The notes beneath the pieces were generated by a model that saw nothing but the letters and a program-made list of their open reading frames with translations, did no database searches and was not told the origin of the DNA. The translations under genes were made by a program, and so were the position numbers. A DNA stretch of 64,000 bases. It comes from Corynebacterium sp. 21KM1197 (lineage in GTDB: Bacteria > Actinomycetota > Actinomycetes > Mycobacteriales > Mycobacteriaceae). The stretch lies in NCBI RefSeq assembly GCF_033783015.1, contig NZ_CP123907.1:1364001-1428000 (forward strand), given 5' to 3'. This document shows positions 1 through 8,740 of the stretch, one piece after another. Numbering within the stretch: position 1 is the stretch's first letter; the number at the start of each line of letters is the position of its first letter.

Positions 1-483
1 GCGCAGCGCGATGAGCGAATACACCACCACGGCCACCACCACGGCACCGATCGCCAGGTAGGCCCCGACACCGGCACTAGTGGCCTCCTCGCTACCCGGG
101 CGGGTCTGGCGCAGCCACATCGCCAACAGCGCCTCCACCGCCGCGATGGTGCACAGCATCCAGGCCAGCAACGCCCACACCGTGCGGCGCAGCGTCAGGG
201 CCAGCCCCGTGAACACACCCAGGCCGAGGAAAGCGCACACGGCAAAGATGTACTCGGTGACCTTCACCCCGGCCTCGGAGGCGGCGTCGCTAAAAAGCAA
301 GACCTGATACCCCGCCACGCCGGTGACCTGGGGTAAAAACAGCGACACCATGTAGAACACATACGCGCCCAGCAGCACGTACCCCGGCGTGCCCAGCCAC
401 AACCGCGAGGCCGCCTTGCGCTCTAGGGCGGCCAACTGCGCCGCCGAGTGTTCTTCCTTGCGTGCTTCTGCCGCTTCTGCCAT
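1..483 (-). CDS. Conserved integral membrane protein (Rv2732c-like), 3' end beyond window
   Basis: The reading frame is open from an ATG at 483 to the window edge, so the C-terminus is missing (161 codons present). A short charged N-terminus (MAEAAEARKEEHSAAQ) is followed by about four hydrophobic segments, around residues 33-52, 75-95, 103-120 and 140-160. A GAGG-rich ribosome binding site lies just upstream of the ATG. It sits downstream of miaB on the same strand, where actinobacteria usually carry an uncharacterised membrane protein of the Rv2732c type. The identification rests on position and topology only, and no function can be given. Confidence 0.75.
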   Translation of the reverse strand, partial: MAEAAEARKEEHSAAQLAALERKAASRLWLGTPGYVLLGAYVFYMVSLFLPQVTGVAGYQVLLFSDAASEAGVKVTEYIFAVCAFLGLGVFTGLALTLRRTVWALLAWMLCTIAAVEALLAMWLRQTRPGSEEATSAGVGAYLAIGAVVVAVVVYSLIALR

Positions 484-566
484 GAGATTCCTGCCTCGGT
501 GCTTCTGTTGATTCCCGCCCGGTGTGACGGGCATGTCAGGGTGGAATGGGCGTGGTGCTGGTGGCG

Positions 567-2057
567 CTAGGAGCGCGGGCGCAGGCTCGGCATGCCCAGG
601 TCCACGCCCACGGGGGCGGTGGTGGGCGTGCGACCGATCTCCGCCATATCGCCCGCCTTGGTGCGGCGGTGGCGCGCCACCCCGGAATCCGCGATGAGGA
701 AGAACGGCGTGGAATCCGTCACGGTCACCTCCACCACATCGCCGGGGCGAATGGCCTCGGTGGCTCCGGAGGGATCAAAGTGCACCAGGCGGCCATCGCG
801 GGCGCGGCCAGACATGCGCTGGGTGCGGTGGTTCTTGCGCCCGGCCTGATCCTGAACGATCAATTCCACCGGGGTACCCACCAGAGCGGCATTATCCTCC
901 GCGCTGATCCGCTCTTGCAGGGCAATCAAACGCTCGTAACGCTCCTGCACCACCTCCTTGGGCACCTGATTATCCATCTCCGCGGCCGGGGTTCCGGGCC
1001 GGGGCGAGTACTGGAAGGTAAACGCGGAGGTAAACCGGGCCTTTTCCACCACATCGAGGGTGGCCTGGAAGTCCTCCTCCGTCTCACCGGGGAAGCCCAC
1101 GATGATGTCCGTGGTGATCGCCGCGTGCGGGATCTTGGCGCGCACCTCCTCCAGGATTCCTAAAAACTTCCTGGTGCGGTAGGAGCGCCGCATGGCCTTA
1201 AGCACCGCGTCCGAACCCGATTGCAGGGGCATGTGCAACTGGGGGCACACGTTGGGGGTTTCCGCCATCGCGTCGATCACATCCGAGGTGAACTCCGCCG
1301 GGTGCGGGCTAGTAAACCGCACGCGCTCTAGCCCCTCGATCGTGCCGCAGGCGCGCAGCAGTTTGGAAAAGGCCGAGCGATCGCGCTCTAACTCGGGATC
1401 CGCAAAGTGCACGCCATAGGCATTCACGTTCTGCCCCAGCAGCGTCACCTCCGTGACGCCCTGATCCACCAGGGCCTGCACCTCCGCAAGAATATCGCCG
1501 GGGCGGCGATCCGCCTCCTTGCCGCGCAGCGAGGGAACAATGCAGAACGTGCAGGTGTTATTGCAGCCCACGGAGATGGAGACCCACCCGGCATAGGCCG
1601 ATTCCCGCTTGGCGGGTAGCACCGAGGGGAACTCCTCTAGGGCCTCCACGATCTCCACCTCAGCGCGGTCATTGTGCTGGGCGCGATCCAGCAGCGCCGG
1701 AAGCGAGCCGATGTTGTGCGTGCCAAACACCACGTCCACCCAGGGGGCCTTGTCCACCACCGTGGAGCGATCTTTTTGCGCAAGGCACCCACCCACGGCG
1801 ATCTGCATTCCGGGATGCTGATCCTTCACCTTTTTCAACTGGCCCAGGGAGCCATAAAGGCGATTATCCGCGTTCTCCCGCACCGCGCAGGTGTTATACA
1901 CCACCAGGTCCGCCTGGGCATCGGTATCGGCCGGAACGTATCCGGCCTCCTCCAAAAGGCCAGCCAGACGCTCGGAATCGTGCACGTTCATCTGGCACCC
2001 AAAGGTCTTGACCTCGTAGGTACGGGGGTGGGTCGCTTGCTCTATCACGGGCCACAT
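567..2057 (-). CDS. miaB: tRNA-2-methylthio-N6-isopentenyladenosine37 methylthiotransferase MiaB
   Basis: MiaB is a radical-SAM enzyme that adds the 2-methylthio group to i6A37 of tRNAs reading UNN codons. The N-terminal UPF0004 domain starts with KTFGCQMN and has further cysteines at NTCAVRE and GCLAQ for the second iron-sulfur cluster. The radical-SAM cluster motif is CNNTCTFC (CxxxCxxC), followed by PSLRGKE. A C-terminal TRAM domain lies around LVHFDP. I chose the ATG at 2057 (MWPVIEQ); an upstream in-frame start at 2093 would add 12 residues. At about 496 aa it is a normal length for the family. It follows recX on the same strand, as in mycobacteria. Confidence 0.95.
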   Translation of the reverse strand: MWPVIEQATHPRTYEVKTFGCQMNVHDSERLAGLLEEAGYVPADTDAQADLVVYNTCAVRENADNRLYGSLGQLKKVKDQHPGMQIAVGGCLAQKDRSTVVDKAPWVDVVFGTHNIGSLPALLDRAQHNDRAEVEIVEALEEFPSVLPAKRESAYAGWVSISVGCNNTCTFCIVPSLRGKEADRRPGDILAEVQALVDQGVTEVTLLGQNVNAYGVHFADPELERDRSAFSKLLRACGTIEGLERVRFTSPHPAEFTSDVIDAMAETPNVCPQLHMPLQSGSDAVLKAMRRSYRTRKFLGILEEVRAKIPHAAITTDIIVGFPGETEEDFQATLDVVEKARFTSAFTFQYSPRPGTPAAEMDNQVPKEVVQERYERLIALQERISAEDNAALVGTPVELIVQDQAGRKNHRTQRMSGRARDGRLVHFDPSGATEAIRPGDVVEVTVTDSTPFFLIADSGVARHRRTKAGDMAEIGRTPTTAPVGVDLGMPSLRPRS

Positions 2058-2129
2058 TCTAGTGGTCTGAACCAACCAGAACCCAAACCCCACGCCCGCG
2101 CTGCCCGAGCATCATGCTGACACCACGCC

Positions 2130-2738
2130 CTAGCCGCCGAGTTCCCGGTAGCGCTCCTCCACCGCCTCGCGCGCCAGCGCCAGGGACATTCCCTCGGGGA
2201 AACCACGCCGCGCCAGAACCCCCACCACCCTGCGAAGATCCTTTTGCTTACCGGGATAATCCGCAGGCACCTCCTTGATGCTGCGCGCCTTCTTGCACGC
2301 GCAGGCCCAGGCGGTGGCGCGTTCCTCCTCCTGGCTGATCTGCGCGAGCGCCTCCTGACGATCCTGCGCCTCCACGCCCTTCTCCCGCAGTTCCTGGGCG
2401 AGCACACGGGTGGACTTGCCACGCCTGCGGGAGCGCTGGCGCACCCACTCCTGGGCAAAGGCGGCATCATCGATCAGGCCCGCCTCCTGCAAGTCATCGA
2501 GCACGGCGGTCACCACGGCGGGGTCGTATTCCTTATCCAGCAATCGCCCCTGTAGTTCGTGCCGGGATCGCGCCCGATAATCCAGCAGGCTCAGCGCGCT
2601 CTCGCGCACCGTGGCCTTGGCCTGTTCTTCCTCCTCGTCGAAGAAACCTCCCGGCTGGTAATTCTCTATGGCGTTACGCAGCCGCGCGAGTTTTTCCTCC
2701 TTGGCCTCCCGCTTTGTGCCCTCCACACCGCTGGACAT
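2130..2738 (-). CDS. recX: Regulatory protein RecX
   Basis: RecX binds RecA filaments and limits RecA activity. The protein is about 202 aa, charged, and contains the RecX helical repeats (ALSLLDYRARSRHELQGRLL, then AVLDDLQEAGLIDDAAFAQEWVRQR). The ATG at 2738 is preferred because a GAGGA ribosome binding site lies about 8-12 nt upstream; an upstream TTG at 2762 would overlap the end of recA. It starts 8 nt after the recA stop codon, so the two are co-transcribed and the inhibitor is produced with its target. Confidence 0.93.
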   Translation of the reverse strand: MSSGVEGTKREAKEEKLARLRNAIENYQPGGFFDEEEEQAKATVRESALSLLDYRARSRHELQGRLLDKEYDPAVVTAVLDDLQEAGLIDDAAFAQEWVRQRSRRRGKSTRVLAQELREKGVEAQDRQEALAQISQEEERATAWACACKKARSIKEVPADYPGKQKDLRRVVGVLARRGFPEGMSLALAREAVEERYRELGG

Positions 2739-2745
2739 GCCGGGG

Positions 2746-3876
2746 CTAGTCCTCGTCGTCAAAGTCCACGTTGGGCACCACGTCCACCGGATCGTCGCTC
2801 AGACCCTCCTCCGCGCCGTTCTCCGCGTCCTCCGGCTTTGGCTCCGGGTTCTCCCCCATGCCGAGCTTGGCCAGGATCTTCTGCTCGATCTCATCGGCCA
2901 GAGCGGTGTTCTCCTTGAGGTTCAGGCGCACCTTTTCCTTGCCCTGGCCCAGTTGATCGCCCTCGTAGGTAAACCAGGACCCGGACTTTTTAATCACGCC
3001 GTTTTCCACACCCATGTCAATGAGGGAGGATTCGCGCGAAATGCCCTCGCCGTAAATGATGTCAAACTCCGCCACCTTGAAGGGCGGAGATACCTTATTC
3101 TTCACCACCTTGATCTTGGTGCGGTTACCGATGGCATCCTGACCGTCCTTCAGGGTTTGGATACGGCGCACATCGCAACGCACGGAGGCGTAGAACTTCA
3201 GCGCCTTACCGCCCGTGGTGGTCTCCGGGGAGCCGAACATCACACCGATCTTCTCGCGCAGCTGGTTAATAAAGATCGCGGTGGTGCCGGAGTTATACAG
3301 GGCACCCGTCATCTTACGCAGCGCCTGGCTCATCAGGCGGGCCTGGAGGCCCACGTGGCTATCGCCCATCTCGCCCTCGATCTCCGCCTTGGGTGTCAGC
3401 GCCGCCACGGAGTCCACCACGATGATGTCGATGGCACCGGAACGCACCAGCATGTCCGCGATCTCCAGGGCCTGCTCGCCGGTATCCGGCTGGGAAACCA
3501 GCAGGGCGTCCGTGTCCACGCCGAGTTTGCGGGCGTATTCGGGATCGAGGGCGTGCTCGGCGTCGATAAAGGCGGCGATGCCGCCATCTTTCTGCGCGGA
3601 GGCAATTGCGTGCAGCGCCACGGTGGTCTTACCCGAGGATTCCGGGCCATAAATCTCCACGATGCGACCTCGGGGGAACCCACCCACGCCCAGGGCGACG
3701 TCGATAGCCGTGTTGCCGGAGGAAATGGCGCGCACCGGGGGGCGCTTATCCTCGCCCAGGCGCATAACGGCGCCCTTTCCGAAGTCCTTTTCAATCATCG
3801 CCAGGGCGGCGTCGAGAGCCTTTTGCCGATCCTCGCCGGTACTCTTTGCGTTGGTGGTCTTTTTCTTCGCAGCCAT
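2746..3876 (-). CDS. recA: Recombinase RecA
   Basis: RecA is the strand-exchange ATPase and co-protease for LexA. The Walker A motif GPESSGKT is at residues 77-84, followed by [13 protein letters not shown], the Walker B region [10 protein letters not shown] and the L2 loop [21 protein letters not shown]. The acidic C-terminal tail ([13 protein letters not shown]) is typical. Length is 376 aa with no intein, unlike M. tuberculosis RecA. The upstream region, shared with the divergent bioYMN operon, contains a near-consensus LexA box at 4000-4013, so SOS induction is expected. Confidence 0.98.
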   Translation of the reverse strand: MAAKKKTTNAKSTGEDRQKALDAALAMIEKDFGKGAVMRLGEDKRPPVRAISSGNTAIDVALGVGGFPRGRIVEIYGPESSGKTTVALHAIASAQKDGGIAAFIDAEHALDPEYARKLGVDTDALLVSQPDTGEQALEIADMLVRSGAIDIIVVDSVAALTPKAEIEGEMGDSHVGLQARLMSQALRKMTGALYNSGTTAIFINQLREKIGVMFGSPETTTGGKALKFYASVRCDVRRIQTLKDGQDAIGNRTKIKVVKNKVSPPFKVAEFDIIYGEGISRESSLIDMGVENGVIKKSGSWFTYEGDQLGQGKEKVRLNLKENTALADEIEQKILAKLGMGENPEPKPEDAENGAEEGLSDDPVDVVPNVDFDDED

Positions 3877-3999
3877 AATCCCTCAGTCCTTGCACTAACA
3901 CGGAACCCTCATAGTTTAGACCGCCATGAAACCGCAATGGTTCCCTCGCTGGTCTGGCCCTCACCCTAGACGGTGCGCGGGACAGTTCCCGAACATACA

Positions 4000-4013
4000 C
4001 GCACGCATGTTCG
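4000..4013 (-). promoter_or_regulatory. Putative LexA (SOS) box upstream of recA
   Basis: On the minus strand the sequence is CGAAC-ATGC-GTGCG, one mismatch from the actinobacterial LexA consensus CGAAC-N4-GTTCG, with a flanking T on the left half. It lies about 125 bp upstream of the recA ATG. A wider inverted repeat (CGAACAT-N10-ATGTTCG, 3990-4013) overlaps it, so two overlapping half-site arrangements are possible. LexA control of recA is established in the group; the exact site is inferred. Confidence 0.55.
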
Positions 4014-4045
4014 AATAGCAAGCCTCACCCGCGCCGGTTGCCCTA

Positions 4046-4060
4046 TTAAACGGTGTTCAA
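4046..4060. promoter_or_regulatory. Palindromic operator upstream of bioYMN (BioQ-like)
   Basis: TTAAAC-GGT-GTTCAA is an inverted repeat of 6-bp arms (one mismatched pair) around a 3-bp spacer, 15 bp upstream of the bioY ATG and overlapping a -10-like TATTAA. On the minus strand it reads TTGAAC-ACC-GTTTAA, close to the TGAAC-N3-GTTAC operator reported for the TetR-type biotin regulator BioQ of C. glutamicum. Position over the promoter fits repression by biotin sufficiency. BioQ itself is not in the window. Confidence 0.6.
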
Positions 4061-4075
4061 GGTAAGTTCTCTAGC

Positions 4076-4642
4076 ATGAATTCTTCGCTTCGCTCCCTCA
4101 CCGACCTCGCGCTGGCCGCGGTCTTTGCCGCGCTCATCATCGTGCTGGCCTTTGTGTCCATCCCCGTGGGCACCGCGGGCGTGCCCATCGTGCTGCAAAA
4201 CGCCGCATTCATCCTCACCGGCCTCGTGCTTGGCGCGCGGCGCGGCCTGGTCACGGTGGCCATCTTCTTCGTCCTCGGCCTCGTACTCCCCGTGCTCGCC
4301 GGCGGCCGCAGCATCACCGCAGCCCTCGCCGGCCCCACGGTGGGCTACATCATCGGTTATATCGTCTCCACCGTCCTCGCCGGTCTTATCGCCTACCACC
4401 TGCGCGGTAACCGCTACCTCACCCTAACCATCGCCGCCATCGTCGCGCTGCTCTCCCAGTACCTCTGCGGGGCCATCGGCCTCGTGCTGCGCGCGGACAT
4501 GACCGTGGGGGCAGCCCTCGCGGCGCAGGGTTCCTTCGTGCTTATCGACGCCCTCAAGCTCATCGTGGTCATCGCCGCCGCCGCCACGATCCACACCGCC
4601 CTGCCCCACCTGCTGCGTCCCACCGCCTCCTCCCATGCCTGA
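4076..4642 (+). CDS. bioY: Biotin transporter S component BioY
   Basis: BioY is the membrane-embedded, biotin-binding S component of an energy-coupling factor (ECF) transporter. The 188-aa protein has about six hydrophobic helices and the BioY-family pattern VPIVLQNAAFILTGLVLGARRG near residues 37-58, then FVLGLVLPVLAGG. It is the first gene of bioY-bioM-bioN, and its stop overlaps the bioM start by 8 bp. An AAGG ribosome binding site lies about 10 nt upstream. One copy of the dispersed motif CTTATCGACG lies inside the gene at 4541-4550. Confidence 0.95.
   Translation: MNSSLRSLTDLALAAVFAALIIVLAFVSIPVGTAGVPIVLQNAAFILTGLVLGARRGLVTVAIFFVLGLVLPVLAGGRSITAALAGPTVGYIIGYIVSTVLAGLIAYHLRGNRYLTLTIAAIVALLSQYLCGAIGLVLRADMTVGAALAAQGSFVLIDALKLIVVIAAAATIHTALPHLLRPTASSHA
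4541..4550 (+). repeat. Dispersed motif CTTATCGACG, copy 1
   Basis: Full 13-mer GCTTATCGACGCC (4540-4552) inside bioY, encoding LIDA. Confidence 0.7.
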
Positions 4643-5327
4643 GATTCGCTTCCGCGACGTCACACTCGATTACGGCACCGGCCCAATCCTCCGCAGCGTG
4701 ACCACCACGCTGCGCGAACACCGCATTGGGATCATCGGAGCCAATGGCTCCGGGAAATCCACCTTTGCCCGCATGATCAACGGCCTGGCCACCCCCACCA
4801 GCGGCGAGGTACACATTGATGACCTCAGCGTGCGCAAGCAAGGCAAAGAGGTGCGCAAGCGCGTGGGATTCATCTTCTCCGACGCCGATAACCAGATCAT
4901 CATGCCCAACGTGCGCGATGACGTGGCCTTTTCCCTGCGCCAGCACAAGGAACTCAGCAAGGCGCAGCGCCTAGAGCGTGCCGACGCCGCCCTAGCAGAG
5001 ATGGGCCTGGCCGCCCACGCGGACAAGTCCCCCCACGTGCTCTCCGGGGGACAAAAGCAACTCCTCGCACTGACCGCCGTGCTCATCGCGCAACCCAGTC
5101 TCATCGTGGCCGACGAACCCACCACACTGCTCGACCTGCGCAATCGACGCCGTATCCAGCGGCGCTTTGCCACCCTCGATCAGCAACTCATCGTGGTCAC
5201 CCACGACCTCGACCTCCTCACCGACTTCGACCGCGTGCTCTGCATCGACGGGGGCGAGATCATCGATGACGGCTCCCCCCTGCCGGTAATCGCGGCCTAC
5301 AAGAACCGCATCGAGGCCGAGCAATGA
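4635..5327 (+). CDS. bioM: ECF biotin transporter ATP-binding protein BioM
   Basis: This is the ATPase of the biotin ECF transporter. Walker A is GANGSGKST (35-43), the ABC signature LSGGQ is at 136-140, Walker B LIVADEP is at 156-162, and the switch histidine is in VVTHDLDLL. At 230 aa it is a compact ABC protein. It overlaps both neighbours (bioY by 8 bp, bioN by ATGA), which indicates translational coupling of the whole transporter. Confidence 0.95.
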   Translation: MPEIRFRDVTLDYGTGPILRSVTTTLREHRIGIIGANGSGKSTFARMINGLATPTSGEVHIDDLSVRKQGKEVRKRVGFIFSDADNQIIMPNVRDDVAFSLRQHKELSKAQRLERADAALAEMGLAAHADKSPHVLSGGQKQLLALTAVLIAQPSLIVADEPTTLLDLRNRRRIQRRFATLDQQLIVVTHDLDLLTDFDRVLCIDGGEIIDDGSPLPVIAAYKNRIEAEQ

Positions 5328-5977
5328 TCCCACGCGCCGCCATGACGCCCCTGGGTACCTACATCCCCGGACACTCCCCGGTGCACCGCGCGGGGGTGGG
5401 ACTCAAACTTCTCGCGGTGCTGGGGTACGTGCTCGTGGGTGTTTTTGCGGTCCCCTCCGTACCCGCCGCAGCGCTCTACGTCCTGCCCTGCGCCCTGTGC
5501 TATGCGCTGGCCCGGATCCCCCTGTCCGTGGCGTGGTCGCAGCTGTGGCCGCCGCTGCCGATCCTGCTCTTTCTGGGCGCCTTTCAGTGGTGGCAACGGG
5601 ATCTAGAACACGCCGCCGTCCTCGTGATCACCCTGAGCGCCTCCCTCATGGCGGCCTCCCTGCTCACGCTCACCACCACCATCGCTGACCTCATGGAGGG
5701 CTTAGAACGCGGCCTCGCACCGCTGGCGCGCCTGGGGTTCCCCGCCGAGCGTTTTTCCCTCGCGCTCTCGCTCACCCTGCGCATGATCCCGGTGCAGATG
5801 GGCACGGTGGGAGAGGTATTGGAGGCCCGCAAGGCGCGCGGGGCCTCCTGGAGCGCGCAGGCCTTCATCACCCCCGTGCTCATCCGCTCCCTCAACCGCG
5901 CCCAGGCCATCGCGGAGGCCCTGTGGGCGCGCGGGGCTGGCGACCAAACCCACGACGAAACCCGCGCCGAACGCTAA
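5324..5977 (+). CDS. bioN: ECF biotin transporter transmembrane T component BioN
   Basis: BioN is the EcfT scaffold that couples ATPase and BioY. The 217-aa protein has five or so hydrophobic helices and a coupling-helix signature near the C-terminus (EVLEARKARGASW, with the ARKARG motif typical of EcfT). It starts in the ATGA that ends bioM. It is the last gene of the operon; a short inverted repeat (CTAACGC/GCGCTAG) follows the stop codon between this gene and the convergent pspA. Confidence 0.93.
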   Translation: MIPRAAMTPLGTYIPGHSPVHRAGVGLKLLAVLGYVLVGVFAVPSVPAAALYVLPCALCYALARIPLSVAWSQLWPPLPILLFLGAFQWWQRDLEHAAVLVITLSASLMAASLLTLTTTIADLMEGLERGLAPLARLGFPAERFSLALSLTLRMIPVQMGTVGEVLEARKARGASWSAQAFITPVLIRSLNRAQAIAEALWARGAGDQTHDETRAER

Positions 5978-6000
5978 CGCGCCAGCGCTAGTTCTATGCG

Positions 6001-6822
6001 CTAAATCTCGCCGCGCAGTTCCCTCATGCGCCGCGCCACGGCGTCGTCCGCCGCCGAGGGCGCCGTGCCACCGGCCTCGATCTGCTTAGGGGGCTGCTGA
6101 TTCCCGGCGTTCATCTCCCGACGAATCTGCTCCAGGCGGGAATGACCGGCCATCTGAATCCCGGCCTGCTGCACCTCCGCCATGCGGGCCTCCACGGAGT
6201 TCTCCGCGAGTTCCGCCTGACCCAGGGCGTGCGCGTAGCGGCGCTCGATCTTATCGCGCACCTGATCCAGGTTCGGCACGGAACCGGAGGTCAGTGCGTT
6301 CATCGACTTCACCGACTCCGCCACCTTCTCCTGCATCTTCGCCTGCTCCAACTGGCTGAGCAGCTTGGAGCGCTCGGCCACCTGCTGCTGCAACTTCGCG
6401 GAGTTGCGCTCCACCGCCTGCTTGGCCTGCTGGGCCTGCTTGATGGCTTGATCGTGAAGCTGCTTGGTGTCCTCCACGGACTGCTCGGCGGTGACCAACT
6501 GCGCGGCAAAGGCCTCCGCGGCGTTTTCATACTCCACGGCCTTCTTCTCATCGCCCTGGGAGCGGGCCTGATCCGCCAGTTGCAGGGCCTGCTTGGTATT
6601 GGCCTGAAGCTTCTCAATCTCCTCCAGGCGGCGATTAAGCTGCATTTCTAACTGACGCTGATTACCAATCACCGCCGCCGCCTGGCGGGAGAGTTCCTGG
6701 TGCTGCTTCTGCGCCTCCGCCATCGCCTGCTCAATCTGCACCTTGGGATCGGCGTTCTCCTCGATCTTGCTGTCAAAGAGCGCCATGAGGTACTTCCACG
6801 CCTTGCTGAACGGATTAGCCAT
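6001..6822 (-). CDS. pspA: PspA/IM30 family phage-shock protein (Rv2744c-type)
   Basis: A 273-aa almost entirely coiled-coil protein (residues about 25-220, rich in Q, A, E and K) with the amphipathic N-terminus [27 protein letters not shown] reduced here to its start, characteristic of PspA/Vipp1. PspA coats damaged cytoplasmic membrane; in mycobacteria its gene is controlled by ClgR together with clgR itself. Here clgR lies on the opposite strand about 200 bp away. The C-terminal tail (residues 245-273) is a basic/acidic helix ending [10 protein letters not shown]. Confidence 0.88.
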   Translation of the reverse strand: MANPFSKAWKYLMALFDSKIEENADPKVQIEQAMAEAQKQHQELSRQAAAVIGNQRQLEMQLNRRLEEIEKLQANTKQALQLADQARSQGDEKKAVEYENAAEAFAAQLVTAEQSVEDTKQLHDQAIKQAQQAKQAVERNSAKLQQQVAERSKLLSQLEQAKMQEKVAESVKSMNALTSGSVPNLDQVRDKIERRYAHALGQAELAENSVEARMAEVQQAGIQMAGHSRLEQIRREMNAGNQQPPKQIEAGGTAPSAADDAVARRMRELRGEI

Positions 6823-7026
6823 AATTCTTCGTGTTCCTCCTGTAATGCGTATCCAGTGTGAATGGTACCGCGTTTACTTCTCCTCGCCCCTCAAGCCCCG
6901 TTCCGGCTCGCCTCCCGGAGCACTGGTATCTGCCATACTCACCGTCTCACCCTTCGCCCGCCCGAGCGCACGGTGACCACGCCCCGGCCGGGAACAAAAA
7001 CCCGGTGCAGAGAGTTGAATAACGTG

Positions 7027-7383
7027 ATGGGTACACAAACCGCTACTTTGACCACGCGCCCCGCCGCACCGCACCGCAGGCGTCCCCGCCCGGAACCCCT
7101 GCTCCGCGAGGCCCTGGGAGACGCCCTGCGCGCTTTCCGCGCGGAGCAACGCATCACTCTGCGGGAATTGGCCGAGTCCGCCCGCGTCTCGCCCGGATAC
7201 ATCTCCGAATTGGAGCGCGGGCGCAAGGAGGTATCCTCCGAGCTCCTGGCCTCCGTGTGTCACGCCCTGGGCGTGACCGTGGCCGACGTGCTCATCGAGG
7301 CCGCTGGATCGATGGCCCTCGGTGACGTCGCAGAGGAACTCGCCACCGGCGATCTCAGCGAGGCGGCTCCCCGGGAGGCCTAA
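7027..7383 (+). CDS. clgR: ClgR-type XRE family transcriptional regulator
   Basis: A 118-aa protein with an XRE helix-turn-helix at about residues 33-90 (FRAEQRITLRELAE, then RVSPGYISELERGRKEVSSE), matching ClgR, the activator of clpC/clpP and envelope-stress genes in Corynebacterium and Mycobacterium. The ATG at 7027 is preferred: the longer frame to 6862 lies in the intergenic region and its extra residues do not resemble a ClgR N-terminus. The gene faces cinA and is divergent from pspA, whereas in M. tuberculosis the clgR-pspA genes are co-directional. The 159-bp gap to cinA holds complementary segments (TGCGCGGGG near 7430 and CCCCGCGCA near 7490) that may act as a two-way terminator. Confidence 0.88.
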   Translation: MGTQTATLTTRPAAPHRRRPRPEPLLREALGDALRAFRAEQRITLRELAESARVSPGYISELERGRKEVSSELLASVCHALGVTVADVLIEAAGSMALGDVAEELATGDLSEAAPREA

Positions 7384-7542
7384 CCCCTCCCCGGCCCCGC
7401 GCTAAGGGCGCCCACACAATCGTTCTGCGCGGGGCACCGCTTTCTCAGCTCGGGTTTCTCAGCACGGGTTTTCCTAGCTCAACGACCCCGCGCAGCGCTG
7501 AAAGCACCGCAACCCGAGCGTCCTGCGCTCGGATCACACCGA

Positions 7543-8112
7543 TCACTCCGCGCCCAGCAGCCCCAGGAGATCCCCCAGTGCCACGCGCACGGACTCCTGG
7601 CGGATGGCGGCGCGATCACCCATCAGTTCCAGGCGTCGCGCCCGCCACAGGTTCGGGCCATAAACCCCAAGCCATACCTCCCCCACCGGGTGCCCGTCCT
7701 GGGGCTGCGGGCCCGCCACTCCGGTGAGCGACACCACCCAGGTCGCCCCCAGTTTTTCCGCGCAGCCGCGCGCCATGTGCAGGGCGGTTTCCTTGGCCAC
7801 CGGCCCCCACGCGGCTAATACCTCACCGGGAACCCCGGCCAGGGTTTCCTTGAGGTCGGTGGCGTACACAACCAGGCCCCCGCGCAGCACTGCGGAGGCA
7901 CCAGGGATCTCGGCCACGGTGGCACTAGCCAGCCCGGCCGTGAGGGATTCGCACCAAGCCAGGGTCTCCCCGCGTTCCCGCAGCGCGGCCACCACTGCTG
8001 CCGCAAGGTCGTGCGCGTTGCCCCGTGGCGGGTTCTCCGGGCAGATCCTCTCCCGAGGAGTTCGACCTCCCGGTGTTCCGGCTTCGCGCTCGCCCCGCGT
8101 CTCATCGGACAT
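7543..8112 (-). CDS. cinA: CinA C-terminal domain protein (nicotinamide-nucleotide amidohydrolase, PncC type)
   Basis: A single-domain CinA protein of 189 aa. The family deamidates NMN to nicotinate mononucleotide. Core motifs are LAWCESLTAGLASATVAEIPGAS, VYATDLKETLAGVP, ETALHMARG and VSLTGVAGPQPQDGHPVGEVWLG, all typical. The ATG at 8112 (MSDETRG) is chosen over an upstream start at 8244 that would overlap pgsA. The N-terminal 30 residues are charged and look disordered. It lies between pgsA and clgR, the usual actinobacterial order. Confidence 0.92.
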   Translation of the reverse strand: MSDETRGEREAGTPGGRTPRERICPENPPRGNAHDLAAAVVAALRERGETLAWCESLTAGLASATVAEIPGASAVLRGGLVVYATDLKETLAGVPGEVLAAWGPVAKETALHMARGCAEKLGATWVVSLTGVAGPQPQDGHPVGEVWLGVYGPNLWRARRLELMGDRAAIRQESVRVALGDLLGLLGAE

Positions 8113-8141
8113 GGCACAGCCCCTCCACGTACCCGGCGCTC

Positions 8142-8729
8142 TTAGGCCTTTTGGCGCTGCGCGTCCACGATGTACTGCACGCCGGTGACCACCGTGACGG
8201 CCACGGCCACCAGCATGACGCCGTAGGTGGGCCAATCCATCCACCCCGGCAGGGGGCAGAGGTAGAGGGCCACGCCCAGGGATTGCAGCACGGTTTTAAG
8301 CTTGCCGCCCTTGCTGGCCGGCACCACCTTGCCCCGGCGCAGCAGCACCATGCGCCACAGCGTGATGCCCAATTCCCGCACCACGATCACCACGGTGATC
8401 CACACCGGCATGGCCCCGGTGAGGTTGAGGCACACCAACGCGGTGATCATCAGGGCCTTATCCGCGATGGGATCGGCGATCTTGCCAAAGTCCGTGACTA
8501 TTCCGCGGGATCGGGCAATATCCCCGTCCAATTTATCGGTGATCATCAACGCGGCAAAGAGGCCAAAGGCCGCCCACATCCACCCCGTGTGGGCGTTATC
8601 CGCGCGCAGCGTGAGCCACGCGAACACGGGGACAAAAACGATGCGCAGGCAGGTCAATACGTTTGGCAGGTTCCAGTTGGATGGAGCCTGCGCGGACCCG
8701 CCGCTCGTCGTTGCTGCATTCACGCCCAT
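8142..8729 (-). CDS. pgsA: CDP-diacylglycerol--glycerol-3-phosphate 3-phosphatidyltransferase PgsA
   Basis: An integral membrane CDP-alcohol phosphatidyltransferase that makes phosphatidylglycerol phosphate. The family motif D-x2-DG-x2-AR-x8-G-x3-D-x3-D is seen as DKLDGDIARSRGIVTDFGKI followed by ADPIADK. About six hydrophobic helices. A GTG one codon upstream (8732) is an alternative start. It starts 11 nt after the terC stop, so read-through from the Mn-responsive terC transcript is possible. Confidence 0.93.
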   Translation of the reverse strand: MGVNAATTSGGSAQAPSNWNLPNVLTCLRIVFVPVFAWLTLRADNAHTGWMWAAFGLFAALMITDKLDGDIARSRGIVTDFGKIADPIADKALMITALVCLNLTGAMPVWITVVIVVRELGITLWRMVLLRRGKVVPASKGGKLKTVLQSLGVALYLCPLPGWMDWPTYGVMLVAVAVTVVTGVQYIVDAQRQKA

Positions 8730-8740
8730 CACTGTACCCG

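Noticed and set aside
2668..3969. 433-aa plus-strand open frame
   Set aside because: Antisense to recA; same shadow composition and no ribosome site.
3990..4013. 24-bp palindrome CGAACAT-N10-ATGTTCG as a single LexA site
   Set aside because: Half-site spacing of 10 bp between the conserved heptamers does not fit the N4 LexA consensus; the 14-bp site at 4000-4013 fits better.
7384..7542. Possible small RNA between clgR and cinA
   Set aside because: Complementary segments exist, but there is no clear promoter or U-run, and the region lies between convergent genes where terminator-like structure is expected.
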